64,000 nt of DNA from Drosophila persimilis (GCF_003286085.1 NW_020825289.1:2046001-2110000); one strand, 5' to 3'; shown: positions 38,967 through 49,999, numbered from the stretch's first letter. The notes: generated from the letters alone by a model not told the origin. Numbers and translations are program-made.

Positions 38967-39007
<41 letters not shown>
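38967..39007. repeat. (TA)n microsatellite
   Basis: About 20 TA units within the BEL-B2 leader; BEL-B1 has no such run at the matching place (about 9260-9285), so it expanded in this copy. Confidence 0.9.
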
Positions 39008-39008
<1 letters not shown>

Positions 39009-39364
39009 CTATAGTTATATTCATATGCAATTATTAATAAAATACATGCAATCAAGCTCTACTATGTATCATACGTCTGTGCTTAAAATTGAAAGCGATA
39101 TGCAATTTTTTCATCACTAGACACTTCCCAAAAAGATCAAAACGTCTTTTGCTCTGCCTTAAATTTTTTGCACAAATACCTCTGATTCCTCTTTGGATCT
39201 TTGAATCCAACTGCTACTTTCCTGGCTTTATCGTAGGGCTTCCTTCGGCGGTAGCAAAAATTTGCACAATAATTAGGATTGTTTGCATATACTGCAATTT
39301 CTTGTATCACTGTCACTTTTTGTTGTTGCCTATAATACAATTTACAGTCCACCCGGGGGCGCCA

Positions 39365-39600
39365 TGAAAACTTTGGGTGGCTGTAATTTAATTATATGTT
39401 TTTGGCAGGGAGAAAATTATTGCTCTCGATCTCTTTCAATATTAATGATAGACTATGTTTTCTTCAAATCAATCTCTGATTCTAGCTAACCTACGTAGGC
39501 AAAGCGGGCGACTTCACCAGGAGCGAGAGAACGAGCTTTTATTGCGCTCCCTAGCTTAACTTACACTAGACTTCATAATTACGATAAAAATAAAAAATTC
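39365..39600 (-). repeat. BEL-B2 5' LTR region
   Basis: Begins after TGGCGCCCCCGGGTGG on minus (primer-binding-like) and matches 9686-9925. The right end is not defined. Confidence 0.58.
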
Positions 39601-40122
39601 AAATATTATGACGATTAGATGAATGTCAAGCAACAATATTCAAAATAAGACCCAATCTTTTGATAATGTCACTATCCACCCCAGTTATTTCTGCAATAAT
39701 TTTGTTTTTCTCAAAAACGTCGGTGGGTGATGAGTTTCCATCGTTTGTGTTTCCAAATCTTTGTTGGGTACAGCGCACCTTCAGTGTATAATAATAATAA
39801 TAATTTAATTTAATTTAATTTAATAAGAATAATTTTGTTCCTAGTCAAAATACAACGGAACGCGGAATTATATGCAAGTTTTAAAATGAACTTTATAAAT
39901 CTAGTTCTTGCATGCGAAACCTGGTCAAAAAGACAGTTTAAGGTAGAAATACTAGCCTGCATATTCATTCATAACCGATGACATAATTTAGGTAGCGCGA
40001 AATGGAAAATGATTCTGATATGGAGTGTACCTGATCAAATGGATTCATTAGTACCTAACTTTTTAGCAGTTTTTCAACTTTAACTGCACTTTACAAAAAT
40101 ATACCCCTAAATTTTCCTGAGA
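39601..40122. other. Unassigned AT-rich sequence
   Basis: No gene, no copy elsewhere in the window. It has a short TAA and TTTAA microsatellite (39790-39827). Confidence 0.45.
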
Positions 40123-40875
40123 TTTTTATACCAGATACTCAAAATGAGTATAGGGGTAGATTTGTGGTGAAAATGGATTCGTGTAACGTCCAGAAGAAAT
40201 CGTTTCCGACCCCATAAAGTATATATATTCTTGATCAGCATCAATAGCCGAGTCGATTGAGCCCTGTCTGTCTGTCCGTCCGTCCGTCTATCCGTCCCTA
40301 TGAGCGCCTAGTGCTCAAAGACTATAAGAGCTAGAGCAACAACATTTTATATCCGGACTTCTGTGGATGAATCGTAGAGGATAATTATGTCTTCTAGAGT
40401 GCAAAATCTGAACCAGATCATATAATTATTATAGCCTCTCTCTAACACACAGGTTTCATGGTCGGCTTTGCCCATTGAAAAATGTGAGTTCAAGGATCTC
40501 AGAGACTATAAGAGCTAGAGCAACCAAATTTTTGATCCACAGTCCTGAGATATCGGACCTTGACAAGTTTGTTTCAAAATTTCGGCACACCCGGGCGGGA
40601 GAGTGTTTTGAAATATACTTGTAGCAGTGACATATCACAGAAGTCCGGATATAAAACGTCGTTGCTCTAGCTCTTATAGTCTTTGAGTACTAGACGCTGA
40701 TAGGGACGGACAGACGGACAGACAGCCAGGGCTCAATCGACTCGGCTATTGATGCTGATCAAGAATATATATACTTTATGGGGTTGGAAACGATTCCTTC
40801 TGGACGTTACACGAATCCATTTTCACCACAAATATAATATAACCCAATAGTCATTTTGAGTATCGGGTATAAAAA
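40123..40875. mobile_element. mini-me/DINE-1 type repeat, head-to-head pair
   Basis: The left half (from 40123, plus) has TATACCAGATACTCAAAATG, then GACCCCATAAAGTATATATA, TTCTTGATCAGCATCAATAG and a GTCY microsatellite; the right half (to 40875) is the same sequence inverted. The core plus TA and GTCY tracts is the hallmark of mini-me elements (DINE-1/INE-1, non-autonomous Helentron-like). No coding capacity. Confidence 0.78.
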
Positions 40876-41240
40876 CAAAAAATAATAAATATTATTTTTT
40901 TTTTTGTGTGTGAAAACAACAAAGAACACAATAAATAAAGATAAAAATAGATTCAAATAATAAATTTGTATTTTTTTTTTTGTTATGTGAAAACACCAAT
41001 AAATAAAGAAAAAGAGAGAAAGAGAATCCTGCATTGCATCTCTTAAAAATAAGACTGCGGCTAGAGATAATTATATTCTCCACTGTCCCTGCACCTCCAA
41101 CGCGGCGACCGCGGCGAGGGATAATTAAACGCTCATATATTAACACGACTGCTGAGCTGGACATATCTGATTTAGAATGCATTTAAATGATTTGAAAAAT
41201 GAAAATTTCGATCATATTAAGAATACATCAATTTTAATTT
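40876..41240. other. Spacer between DINE copies
   Basis: AT-rich with T runs near 40898 and 40973; no gene supported. Confidence 0.4.
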
Positions 41241-41880
41241 AAAACGAGGGGGAACGTTGTGAGTTGCTGCGGACACCGCAACTCTACAGTTATACCCGAT
41301 ACTAAGTCAGTATGGCTCTCCTCCGGCAGACGCCGCTAATATTAAACGACACGACAAAGAGTGCGTGCGAGAGAGACAGAAAATCAGTCTGAGCGTGACG
41401 TCGGGCGCTGCGTAGCCACTGCAAATTGATTTGTTCCTTTTGGCTATAAAAGTGATCTGATCTGATCCAGATTCAGCAATCTGATAGATATGGTGGTTAT
41501 CTATGATTCTGCGTTTTTTGTTTTCTCGTATCGTCGAAATTGTGGATGCCACAGATTTTCGCACTTTGTGGGGGCGGAAGTGGGCGGGGCAAAGTTTTGA
41601 AATATTTTTGTAGCAGTGACATATCACAGAAGTCTGGATCCAAAACATCGTTGCTCTAGCTCTTATAGTCTTTGAGCACTATGCGCTGAAGGGGACGGAC
41701 AGACGGACAGACGGACGGACAGACAGACAGACATGGCTCAATCGACTCGGCTATTGATGCTGATCAAGAATATATATACTTTATGGGGTCGGAAACGATT
41801 CCTTCTGGACGTTACACACATCCACTTTTACCACAGATCTAATATACCCCAATACTCATTTTGAGTATCGGGTATAAAAA
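41241..41880 (-). mobile_element. mini-me/DINE-1 type repeat, full-looking copy
   Basis: Runs from the GAACGTTGTGAGTTGCTGCG end, through CCGATACTAAGTCAGTATGG, a central GACAGA microsatellite (41694-41735), GATGCTGATCAAGAATATAT, to GAGTATCGGGTATAAAAA. The subterminal CCGATACT/AGTATCGG segments are inverted to each other. Other copies at 41881, 42454, 48030, 53716 and 60569. Confidence 0.8.
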
Positions 41881-42187
41881 AACGAGGGGGAACGTTGTGA
41901 GTTGCTGCGGACACCGCAACTCTACAGTTATACCCGATACTAAGTCAGTATGGCTCTCCTCCGGCAGACGCCGCTAATATTAAACGACACGACAAAGAGT
42001 GCGTGCGAGAGAGACAGAAATCAGTCTGAGCGTGACGTCGGGCGCTGCGTAGCCAGTGCAAATTGATTTGTTTCCTTTCGCTATAAAAATTATCTGATCT
42101 GATCCAGATTCAGCAATCTGATAGATATGGTCGTTATCGGACGTGTATTATACCCCCATAATCATTTTGAGTATCGGGTATCAAAAC
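41881..42187 (-). mobile_element. mini-me/DINE-1 type repeat, internally deleted copy
   Basis: Starts with the same GAGGGGGAACGTTG end as the copy at 41241, directly behind it, but goes from about 42135 straight to the GAGTATCGGGTAT end; the microsatellite core is missing. Confidence 0.78.
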
Positions 42188-42453
42188 ACCAAAAGAGATA
42201 ATTTTGTGTAAATACTCGATAGGAATCTACATTAATCCAATTCCCTTTTCCACTGTTCCGTTCGCAGATTTTTTCATTTTACTAGATTAAGCCAAAGTCG
42301 ACTTCTTTTTCGCGTACGTTCACGACCACATTGTTATTGCAATCTTAATGAAAACTAAGAACTGGATGAACACCATGTTTTTTACTAAACCAAGTGCTAA
42401 CAAAATTCTATCGAATCGCTTAAAAAGCCGTGGAGAAAAATTTTGTTTTTATC
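42188..42453. other. Spacer, nothing recognised
   Basis: AT-rich; no repeats or frames supported. Confidence 0.4.
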
Positions 42454-42992
42454 TTTTTATACCCGATACTCAAAATGAGTATTGGGGTATTTTAGATTTG
42501 TGGTAAAAGTGGATGTGTGTAACGTCCAGAAGGAATCGTTTCCGAACCCATAAAGTATATATATTCTTGATCAGCATCAATAGCCGAGTCGATTGAGCCA
42601 TGTCTGTCTGTCCGTCTGTCCGTCTGTCCGTCCGTCCGTCCGTCTGTCCGTCCCCTTCAGCGCCTAGTGCTCAAAGACTATACGAGCTAGAGCAACGATG
42701 TATTGTATCCAGACTTCTGTGATATGTCACTGCTACAAAAATATTTCAAAACTTTGCCCCGCCCACTTCCGCCCCCACAAAGGGCGAAAATCTGTGGCAT
42801 CCACAAAGCAAAAAGACAATTTGCAGTGGCCACGCAGCGCCCGACAACACGCTCGGGCTGATTTTCTGTCTCTCTCGCACGCACTCTTTGTCGTGTAGTT
42901 CAATATTAGCGGCGTCTGCCGGAGGAGAGATACTGACTTAGTATCGGGTATAACTGTAGAGTTGCGGTGCCTGCAGCAACTCACAACGTTCG
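42454..42992 (+). mobile_element. mini-me/DINE-1 type repeat
   Basis: TATACCCGATACTCAAAATG end, TA run, CAGCATCAATAGCCGAG core, GTCY microsatellite (42601-42652), a GC block and the CAACTCACAACGTTCG end. Same element as 41241-41880, opposite strand. Confidence 0.8.
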
Positions 42993-43353
42993 CGACCCGC
43001 GGAAGGGCCCAGATATATTTTTTTTATCGGCCATCCGTTGGGTGATCCTCATAAGAACATTTTTTCTCACAATTGCAATGACGCCCAAAAATAAAATCTT
43101 TTTCTCATGGAGATGGTTTCTTCTGTGTTGATCAAATTAAAAAAAAAAACACTTTTATCCTGCAAGATTAACCCAACAAAAACTCTTAAAACAACCGAAT
43201 GCATAAAATTATTATAAAGTTATTATTTTTAATATATACGAAATACTAAGTCTTACATTCATACAAAAACGAATTTATAAAATTTGAATTGAACCTTTTA
43301 AGAACTTATAAATAAAAAAAACAGTATACCAAATTTATTAAAATTTCATCCAT
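42993..43353 (+). repeat. Tandem-array unit 1, left piece
   Basis: Matches 54718-55070 and 61563-61917 (GGTGATCCTCATAAGAACAT, CACAATTGCAATG, GAACTTATAAATAAAAAA). It is the part of the array unit before the LTR element. It was cut here by the CR1-like LINE at 43354. Confidence 0.75.
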
Positions 43354-43905
43354 TCGCATTCGTTCTCGTTCGTAGATCTTTTTCGTTTTTCTTTTGCGCT
43401 CCGCATATTTTTCCTTTGTTTTACATAAACAACCGGTGTTTTCTTAAATAAACATTAAACACCTTTGTAATCCACCTACTATCTGGAAACCTATTCTATT
43501 CCGCGAGTCATTAGACTCGGCATGCCTTTTGATTTAATTTAATTATTATTTATTGAATTTAAAATTGTTCGGCGTCGGGTTGTTGTGTTTGTGTTGTTGA
43601 CGTGAGTAAATTACATTGCATTACAGCTCTCGTCTCTCGTCTTGTAGCTTTTGTTGTTTTATCACTCTCTCGCTATCACCTCAACTTCAATAACTGTTCT
43701 TTCTGTCCCTCTTTAAATTTTCTGAGCAATAGCGCTCTCTACTCAGTACCGCTCGCTATAACCGCTCTCCACTCTGCTCTCATTTTTTACCAATTCCACT
43801 TTGAGCATTGTCTGGCACATTGGTCTGATACCAATTTGTTTTGGAAATTTTCTTTTTTTCGTAAATTTTCTTGAGCAAATATATAAATAATACAAATGGA
43901 ATACG

Positions 43906-44778
43906 CTGTGGTCTGCGCCAAAAAAACCTGTAAGAAGCAGATCACTCACGATTAGCCGAATGTCCCCTGCTGGCTCTGCGACAGCGTAGTGCATGCAAAA
44001 TGGATTTTCTGGCCTCGTGAGTGATGCTATAGCTAAACGTAATGGGTTGCATTACAGTTGCGAGGCATGCCGTGCGGTGGAGAGTGACATGGTTGCTCTC
44101 ATGAGGCAGACGCGGAAGGGCTTTAAGGAGCTGACCGTTGGCTTTAAAAACCAATACGATCGGCTCCTAGCCATGGAGTCTCAATTTCGCAGTCTGCAAC
44201 TGCTGAATGAGTCTCCGAGGCGTAAAAAGGTCACTCCGCGGGATCTGCAAGTGCCAACCGTCACTCAGCCGTGCGCCGCCGAAAAACTGACTCCGACCAC
44301 TCCAAGTGTGCAGCAGTTGATCTCGTTTGCCACTCCAAGGGAAACGACAGCTGCTGGCGATGCAGATTCGGTAGCCGAATTCATCGTCTCAGATAATGTG
44401 CAGCCAAGTACGTCTGCAGCGTCCGTGTCCGTGGGGTCCGCAAGTTCGCTAGTTGTCCCGTCTATCCCGATCCCACCAGTAAATAGACGTTCCGGACCTC
44501 CGGATATTGCCACCACAGGTACTAGGCCTGTGGTGACTAAACCACTGGTGGGAGTCCCACCAAAACGACAAGTTTTTGTTTCACGGCTGGCCCCTGACCT
44601 CACATCTAATGATGTAATTGCTTTTATTCAAAGCAAAATAAAAGCCGTGGGTTTAAAGGTGGTGAAATTTAACTTCTCTTATGCTAGGGAGATAGCCTCG
44701 TTTAAGATAAGCATCTCCCCAACTCAATTTGACACCATTTGCTCCGCCAAATTTTGGCCGGAGCATTTGGTGGTGTAG
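43906..44778 (+). CDS. CR1-like LINE copy 2, ORF1
   Basis: Starts MEYAVVCAKKTCKKQITHD, then a TAG at about 43953 where copy 1 has Gln, and a small deletion just after (the KCAGF residues of copy 1 are lost). From 43993 the frame is open: GLHYSCEACRAVESDM, the Ser/Thr/Pro linker, VSRLAPDLTSNDVIAFIQSK and the C-terminal fold. It ends at a TAG at 44776, where copy 1 reads on with KEFKAKKK. The linker is almost identical to copy 1. Confidence 0.78.
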
Positions 44779-45091
44779 GAGTTTAAGGCTAAGAAGAAGA
44801 AGGCCCCATATCCCTTACAAATCTTTCCAGTGTGCCACCCTCAACCTCAACTTCCTCTTCCTCAACTTCCCGTCTTGCTTCCACATTTCCAAAAAAACTA
44901 ACTTCTCTTTTAGTAACGTATCAGAATGTAAGAGGCTTGCGTAGTAAGCTCAGCATTCTTTTCCGGGATAGTGTTGCATTTGCTTCCCACGTTTTTGTGC
45001 TTACCGAAACCTGGTTAAAGCCAGACATTCTTAGTTCCGAGGTTTTAACAGGCCGGTACACAACATTTAGGAAAGAGGGGTTCTGATTGCA

Positions 45092-46825
45092 GTGAACTCT
45101 AACTTCGCGTCGGAACACTTCACAGTCCAAGTCCAACATGAACTGGAATTCCTGTGTGTAAAACTGATTCTTCCCACTTTCGCTATATTCATTACTTGCT
45201 CATATATTCCACCTTCTTCGGATATTTCAATTTATGAGCAGCACTTGTCCGCTTTAACCGCTGTTTCTTCCTCGCTATCTGATAAAGATCGTATGATAGT
45301 TCTTGGTGACTTCAACTTGCCAGGAACTGTTTGGTCTTCGGTAAACGAGTCTAGTATCCTAGTGCCCATGTCACGACATGACTTTGTTGACGATTTTTTT
45401 GATCTATCCCTGTCTCAAGTCAACCATGTGAAAAATTCCTTGGGTCGATTGCTTGATCTGTGCTTTGTATCGGATCCGACCATAGTGTTGTTAACCCGAG
45501 CCCTTCCGCTCACTATACCTGAAGACGCCTACCACCCTACTTTCGAGGTGTCGCTAGATATAGGACCAACTGTATTGGATCGGTCGAGTAGGCTGCCCGA
45601 ACGTGTCCGCTGCTTTCATAAAGCCGAGTTTGCGAAGCTTAATAACCTAATTAGGGATTTTGATTGGTCCGCTTTGTACTTGTGCACTGATATCATAAAA
45701 GGCACAAACATTTTTTACAATGCTCTTGGCACATTTTTCGATTCTTGTGTCCCTCTTTCTTGTCCGACTAGATCTGGAAAACCCAATTGGTTTACCAAAG
45801 AGTTATCCAGTCTAAAAAACTTAAAATCAAGACTTTATAAAAAATTTCAAGAAGTGGGTTCTCCTACTTCTCACTCTCATTATGTAATAGCTCGGTCAAA
45901 CTTTTCAGTTCTTAATGCTCAATGCTATAAGAACTACCTATCTCGTTGCAGGATACGTTTTTCTCAGGACCCTAAACAGTTTTACTGCTTCGTAAACAGT
46001 AAGCGTAGAACGTCCGCACACCCATCCTCGCTATCATTTTGTAATACGTCGGCAAATAATGATCAGGCAATTGCCGATCTTTTTGCCCAATTCTTCCAAA
46101 CCACCTATTCTGAAAGCTACTCTGGTCAACCGTACCCATACGGTTTACCGAGGTCGAACGGCATTTTCAGTCCCTTGTTAAATGAATGTTCCCTACTTCA
46201 TGATCTTCGAGTAGTTAAGCCGGTGTTTTCACCGGGTCCAGACGTGGTTCCAGGTTGTGTACTCAGGTATTGCGCCGAGGCTCTGTGTGCACCTTTGCTT
46301 AAACTATTCACCCTGTCCATTGATTCTTCTTGCTTCCCCCCAATCTGGAAGGAATCGTTTATAATTCCTCTCCATAAAAAAGGTAGCAAGTCTGATGCAA
46401 AAAATTATAGAGGTATAGCAAAGTTATCCGCTATTCCTAAAATGTTTGAGAAGGTTTTAACTCCGCACTTGCAACATCTCTGCAAGTCACTTATATCTCC
46501 AACTCAGCATGGATTTATAAGGCGGCGATCAACCACCACGAACTTGTTAGAGTTTACCTCTTTCATTATTAAAGGCTTTCAAGGTAACTTACAGACGGAT
46601 GTTATTTACACCGACTTTAGTAAAGCATTCGACTCTGTAAACCATTCCCTTTTAGTGCATATATTTGACCTTTTAGGGTTTCCGCCCAACGGAGGTTCTC
46701 TAGCTATCTTTGTTCCAAGTCTCAAAGAGTCCTCTTCAAAAATTCCTCTCTTTACCAGTAAAGGTTTCTTCGGGAGTACCACAGGGCCGCCATCTAGGCC
46801 CCTTACTCTTCACACTCTTTATTAA
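45092..46825 (+). CDS. CR1-like LINE copy 2, ORF2 main frame
   Basis: The frame carries the later endonuclease (CSYIPPSSDISIYE, VLGDFNLPGTVWS) and RT (LHKKGSKSDAKNYRGIAKL, YTDFSKAFDSVNHSLLVHIF). The endonuclease start with ETWLKP is in another frame (44832-45086), so a frameshift lies near 45080. The frame leaves the RT near 46690, before the catalytic YADD, which lies in 46710-47084. Nucleotide identity to copy 1 is high. Confidence 0.8.
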   Translation: MNSNFASEHFTVQVQHELEFLCVKLILPTFAIFITCSYIPPSSDISIYEQHLSALTAVSSSLSDKDRMIVLGDFNLPGTVWSSVNESSILVPMSRHDFVDDFFDLSLSQVNHVKNSLGRLLDLCFVSDPTIVLLTRALPLTIPEDAYHPTFEVSLDIGPTVLDRSSRLPERVRCFHKAEFAKLNNLIRDFDWSALYLCTDIIKGTNIFYNALGTFFDSCVPLSCPTRSGKPNWFTKELSSLKNLKSRLYKKFQEVGSPTSHSHYVIARSNFSVLNAQCYKNYLSRCRIRFSQDPKQFYCFVNSKRRTSAHPSSLSFCNTSANNDQAIADLFAQFFQTTYSESYSGQPYPYGLPRSNGIFSPLLNECSLLHDLRVVKPVFSPGPDVVPGCVLRYCAEALCAPLLKLFTLSIDSSCFPPIWKESFIIPLHKKGSKSDAKNYRGIAKLSAIPKMFEKVLTPHLQHLCKSLISPTQHGFIRRRSTTTNLLEFTSFIIKGFQGNLQTDVIYTDFSKAFDSVNHSLLVHIFDLLGFPPNGGSLAIFVPSLKESSSKIPLFTSKGFFGSTTGPPSRPLTLHTLY

Positions 46826-47545
46826 TGACTTGCCTTCAGTATTAACATACTCTCGAGAACTTATGTATGCGGATGATGTTAAACTCTGTGTCCAGTACAA
46901 GGATATTTCATTTCATTCTCGCTTGCAATCCGATCTCAATAACTTTCAGTCATGGTGTTGTGCAAACTTGTTACACTTTAATGCCTCGAAATGCAAAGTT
47001 ATGACATTTCATCGTTCTAGCCCTTTTTTGGTTCCCTATACCCTATTTGGGTTACCCTGGTGGATGATCTGGGTGTTATGTTAGACCCCAAGTTAAAGTT
47101 TTCCGAATACATTTCTACCATGGTAAATAAGGCCATGGGCGTGCTTGAGTTTATAAAGAGGTGGTCAAAGGATTTTGACGACCCCTATATAACAAAGACT
47201 CTCTATACCTCGCTTGTTCGTCCGATCTTAGAATACGGCTCCTGTGTATGGTGCCCTCAGTACAAAGTACACCAGGACCGTATAGAATCAGTACAGAAAA
47301 ACCTCTTACTCCTTGCTCTGCGGGGCCTTAACTGGGATGCGGGTGTAAGACTCCCATCTTACTCTAGTAGACTACTATTATTAAACCTCCCATCCTTAGT
47401 TAACCGTAGAAAAATACTTGGTGTGATATTTATACACAACTTGATCAGGGGTGACATAGACAGCCCTGATCTGTTGAGCCGCATAAACTTCCCGATTCCT
47501 ATTAGACTGACTAGATTTTATACCGTTGTTCCTTCCACTTTGTAG
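46710..47545 (+). CDS. CR1-like LINE copy 2, ORF2 C-terminal frames
   Basis: 46710-47084 has LPVKVSSGVPQGRHLGPLLF and LMYADDVKLCVQYK (catalytic). 47060-47545 has DDLGVMLDPKLKFSEYISTM, RPILEYGSCVWCPQY and ESVQKNLLLLALRGLNW and stops at 47545, earlier than copy 1 owing to a further shift. Two frames, so at least one frameshift separates them. Confidence 0.75.
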
Positions 47546-47980
47546 ACCGCGTTATGACTTGCAAGAACCGTTTAGGGTCTTATGCACGGATTATAATTCT
47601 CTATACCATATTATATCCACCACTAATTCTTATCCTCTTATTAAATTACTAATCCTTACACACCTTTCTAGTAATTAGTAATTATAGTAGTATTTGTATT
47701 TTGATTGCATGCTTAGTTTCTTAGTAAGTTTAGAGCTAATTTTCCTCGAATGTTAGTCTAATGGCTATCTTTGTTGCATGTTCGCGGTCGGTTCGGCTAC
47801 GCACCGTGCGTCATGCGGCAGCGCCCCTTGGTCGGTTGGGCGGGAGGACTGCTGCGTTTTGCCTGGAATCCGCGCGTAACAACCTTCGGCTGGTTTCACA
47901 CGGGCCACTTGACGGTGCAGTAACTGCATCGCCTCTTGAAAGATGCAGTCATTGCATGTCAACGTCCAAGATAAAAAAAA

Positions 47981-48029
47981 ATCAATGTTACACTAAGAAT
48001 TTGTAAAATCTGTTTTTTGAATATTTGGG
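47981..48029 (+). repeat. Tandem-array unit 1, short piece between LINE and DINE
   Basis: ATCAATGTTACACTAAGAAT and the ATTTGGGTTTTT end match 55071-55133. Here the unit is cut again by a DINE. Confidence 0.7.
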
Positions 48030-48540
48030 TTTTTATACCCGATACTCAAAATGAGTATTGTTGTATATTAGATTTGTCGTAAAAGTGGATGTTTGTAACG
48101 TCCAGAAGGAATCGTTTCCGACCCCATAAAGTATATATTCTTGATCAGCATCAATAGCCGAGTCGATTGAGCCATGTCTGTCTGGCCGTCTGTCCGTCCG
48201 TCCGTCTGTCCGTCTGTAACGCTCAAAGACTAAAAGAGCTAGAGCAACGATGTTTTGGATCCAGACTTCTGTGATATGTCACTGCTACAAAAATAGTTCA
48301 AAACTTTGCCCGGCCCACTTCCGCCCCCACAAAGGACGAAAATCTGTGGCATCCACATTTTTAAAGAAACGATAAAACCAAAAACGCAGGATCGTAGAGG
48401 ATGACCATATGTTCTAGAGTGTAAAGTCTCAACCAGATCGTATAATTATTATAGCCAGAATCAAGAAAACAATTTCATTCTTTCTCGCTCTGTATCTCTC
48501 TAACACACAGGTTTCATGGTCGGTTTTGCCAATTGCCAAA
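48030..48540 (+). mobile_element. mini-me/DINE-1 type repeat, left half
   Basis: TATACCCGATACTCAAAATG end, GATCAGCATCAATAGCCGAG core, GTCY tract (48175-48220), and further DINE sequence to 48540. It is split by a CR1-like LINE; its other end is at 50000-50225. Confidence 0.77.
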
Positions 48541-48718
48541 TATTTTATTTATTTATTTATTAAATTAACAATTATCTGTTAATAATGGTACTTAGTTACT
48601 AAAGGCGGAAAAAGATAAGTTAAAAGTTAGCTAAATTTAAATGATTATAAATATTGCATGCAATTAGTTTAAGAGACAGTTCAGGGGATAGGGTTTGACA
48701 GAGGGAGTTATAATTATT

Positions 48719-49213
48719 TCATAAAACCCTAAAAGGTTCATGATCAGCATAATTAGTTCTACATATGGGTAGACGGATAGGCCTAAAAGTACGGGTAGGT
48801 CTAGATGGAACGGCCAAGTCAATCTGACCCAAGAGAGTTTGGGAGTCAACAATCCCAAGAAGGAGCTTGTGCACGAACATTACGCCATTGCATATTCTGC
48901 GATGGTGCAACGACGGCAGGTCAATAAGATTTAGCCTAGACCGGTAGGGTGGCAAGATTCTACCTGAGTCCCAGTTTAAGTTCCGAAGGGCAAAAATTAA
49001 AAATTGCTTTTGCACGGATTCAATAACAGCCTGCTGTTCTTTATACTGCGGGCTCCACACACAAGAACAATACTCCAATATAGGACGTACTAACGAGATG
49101 TACAGTTGTTTCGTAACGTACGGGTCGTCAAACTCCTTGGACCAACGCTTGATGAACGCTAAAACACCCTTGGCTTTATTTACAGTTGCAGCTATATGGG
49201 TGTTAAAACACAT
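48719..49213 (-). CDS. CR1-like LINE, ORF2 C-terminal fragment
   Basis: Reads NKAKGVLAFIKRWSKEFDDP, RPILEYCSCVWSPQYK, ESVQKQFLIFALRNLNWDSG, PSRPTRTFRPIRLPICRTNY. It is the C-terminal domain of CR1-type ORF2 and is closest to the fragment at 10435-10833. It follows a frameshift after the RT fragment. Confidence 0.78.
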   Translation of the reverse strand: MCFNTHIAATVNKAKGVLAFIKRWSKEFDDPYVTKQLYISLVRPILEYCSCVWSPQYKEQQAVIESVQKQFLIFALRNLNWDSGRILPPYRSRLNLIDLPSLHHRRICNGVMFVHKLLLGIVDSQTLLGQIDLAVPSRPTRTFRPIRLPICRTNYADHEPFRVL

Positions 49214-49824
49214 CTTATGATCAAAAAGGACTCCGAGATTCGCTCAAGGACATGATTTCCTAGAACATATGGGACAAAATGAGGAGCGCGACGGTAAAAT
49301 GTCATAAGTTTGCATTTGGAAAGGTTCAGAAAAAGAAGATTAGTTGAACACCACAATAGTAGTTCACTTAGATCAAGTTGAAGGCGTGTGTGCAAATACC
49401 AATCAGAGTAAGAAAGACAGATTTTGACATCATCAGCATACATTAGTGTAGTAGAGTATGTTATAACTTGAGGAAGGTCATTCACAAATAAAATAAACAG
49501 AAGCGGGCACAGATGACTTCCCTGTGGCACACCTGAAGTAACATTAACAGTATTTGACAACACGTTAGAAAACAAAACACGTTGAGTACGGTTAGAGAGA
49601 TAGGACAAAATCCAATCTAGAAGATTCGTTGGGAACCCTAATAGAGAGAGCTTGTGAATAAGCAGAGCATGGTTCACAGAATCGAATGCCTTGCTGAAGT
49701 CAGTAAAAACTACATCCGTCTGCAAACCAATTTGAAAACCACGGTGGATTAGGTTCGAAAACTCAAGAAGGTTAGTCGATGTTGAACGATGTCTGAAAAA
49801 ACCGTGTTGCGACGGAGATATCAA
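49192..49824 (-). CDS. CR1-like LINE, RT fragment
   Basis: RT motifs: ISPSQHGFFRHRSTSTNLLE, VVFTDFSKAFDSVNHALL (motif A), VTSGVPQGSHLCPLLF (motif B), TLMYADDVKICLSY (catalytic). Upstream to 49999 the remaining RT start is in another frame (the YIIPLHKKG and YRGIAKLSAIPKLL blocks). The frame is left near 49210, so a frameshift separates it from the C-terminal frame. Confidence 0.8.
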   Translation of the reverse strand: MISPSQHGFFRHRSTSTNLLEFSNLIHRGFQIGLQTDVVFTDFSKAFDSVNHALLIHKLSLLGFPTNLLDWILSYLSNRTQRVLFSNVLSNTVNVTSGVPQGSHLCPLLFILFVNDLPQVITYSTTLMYADDVKICLSYSDWYLHTRLQLDLSELLLWCSTNLLFLNLSKCKLMTFYRRAPHFVPYVLGNHVLERISESFLIIRCVLTPI

Positions 49825-49999
49825 GCTGCAACAAAGATGTTGCAGTTGCCGGGTGACCAGGAACTCAAGAAGCTTCGGGATGGCGGAAAGCTTTGCGATA
49901 CCACGATAGTTTTCAATGTTTGATCTTTAACCTTTTTTGTGAAGCGGAATGATATAGGACTCATTCCAAATTACTGGGAGACAAGACTGTTCCAAGGAG

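Larger units (their letters stand above)
37143..39600 (-). mobile_element. BEL-B2, right part: RT, protease flank, gag start, leader and LTR (fossil)
   Basis: On minus: RT 37123-37800 (LRFALTADIKKLYRRV and HQCVLRPQSTSTKLRVVF blocks), protease flank 37850-38090 (PLADLYFYKPQKIDMLIG), gag N-terminal block 38100-38280, a long leader 38286-39364 and an LTR region 39365-39600. It pairs with BEL-B1 (leader 9170-9685, LTR 9686-10030). The CR1-like LINE at 32560-37142 separates it from its later pol part. Several breaks; rearranged. Confidence 0.78.
43354..47980 (+). mobile_element. CR1-like LINE, alpha copy 2
   Basis: Same element as 32560-37142: 5' UTR 43354-43905, ORF1 43906-44778, ORF2 about 44910-47545, 3' UTR to about 47970. 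It lies in the array unit (flanks TTTCATCCA at left, AAATCAATGTTACA at right, contiguous at 55070). It has more defects than copy 1: an early stop in ORF1, and frameshifts in ORF2 near 46700 and 47060. Confidence 0.85.
48541..49999 (-). mobile_element. CR1-like LINE (subfamily beta), 5'-truncated, in a DINE
   Basis: Only the RT and C-terminal part of ORF2 are present. The 3' end has a (TAAA)-rich tail (48541-48570 on plus TTTATTTATTTATTTATT). Right end at about 49999. The flanking 36 bp (48457-48492 and 50000-50035) are nearly identical, so the LINE insertion may have made a long target duplication. Subfamily like 4551-5770 and 10040-10950. Confidence 0.78.

Noticed and set aside
42601-42652. 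Short regular GTCY repeats that look like a CRISPR or satellite
   Set aside because: They are the microsatellite of mini-me/DINE elements and have no spacers.
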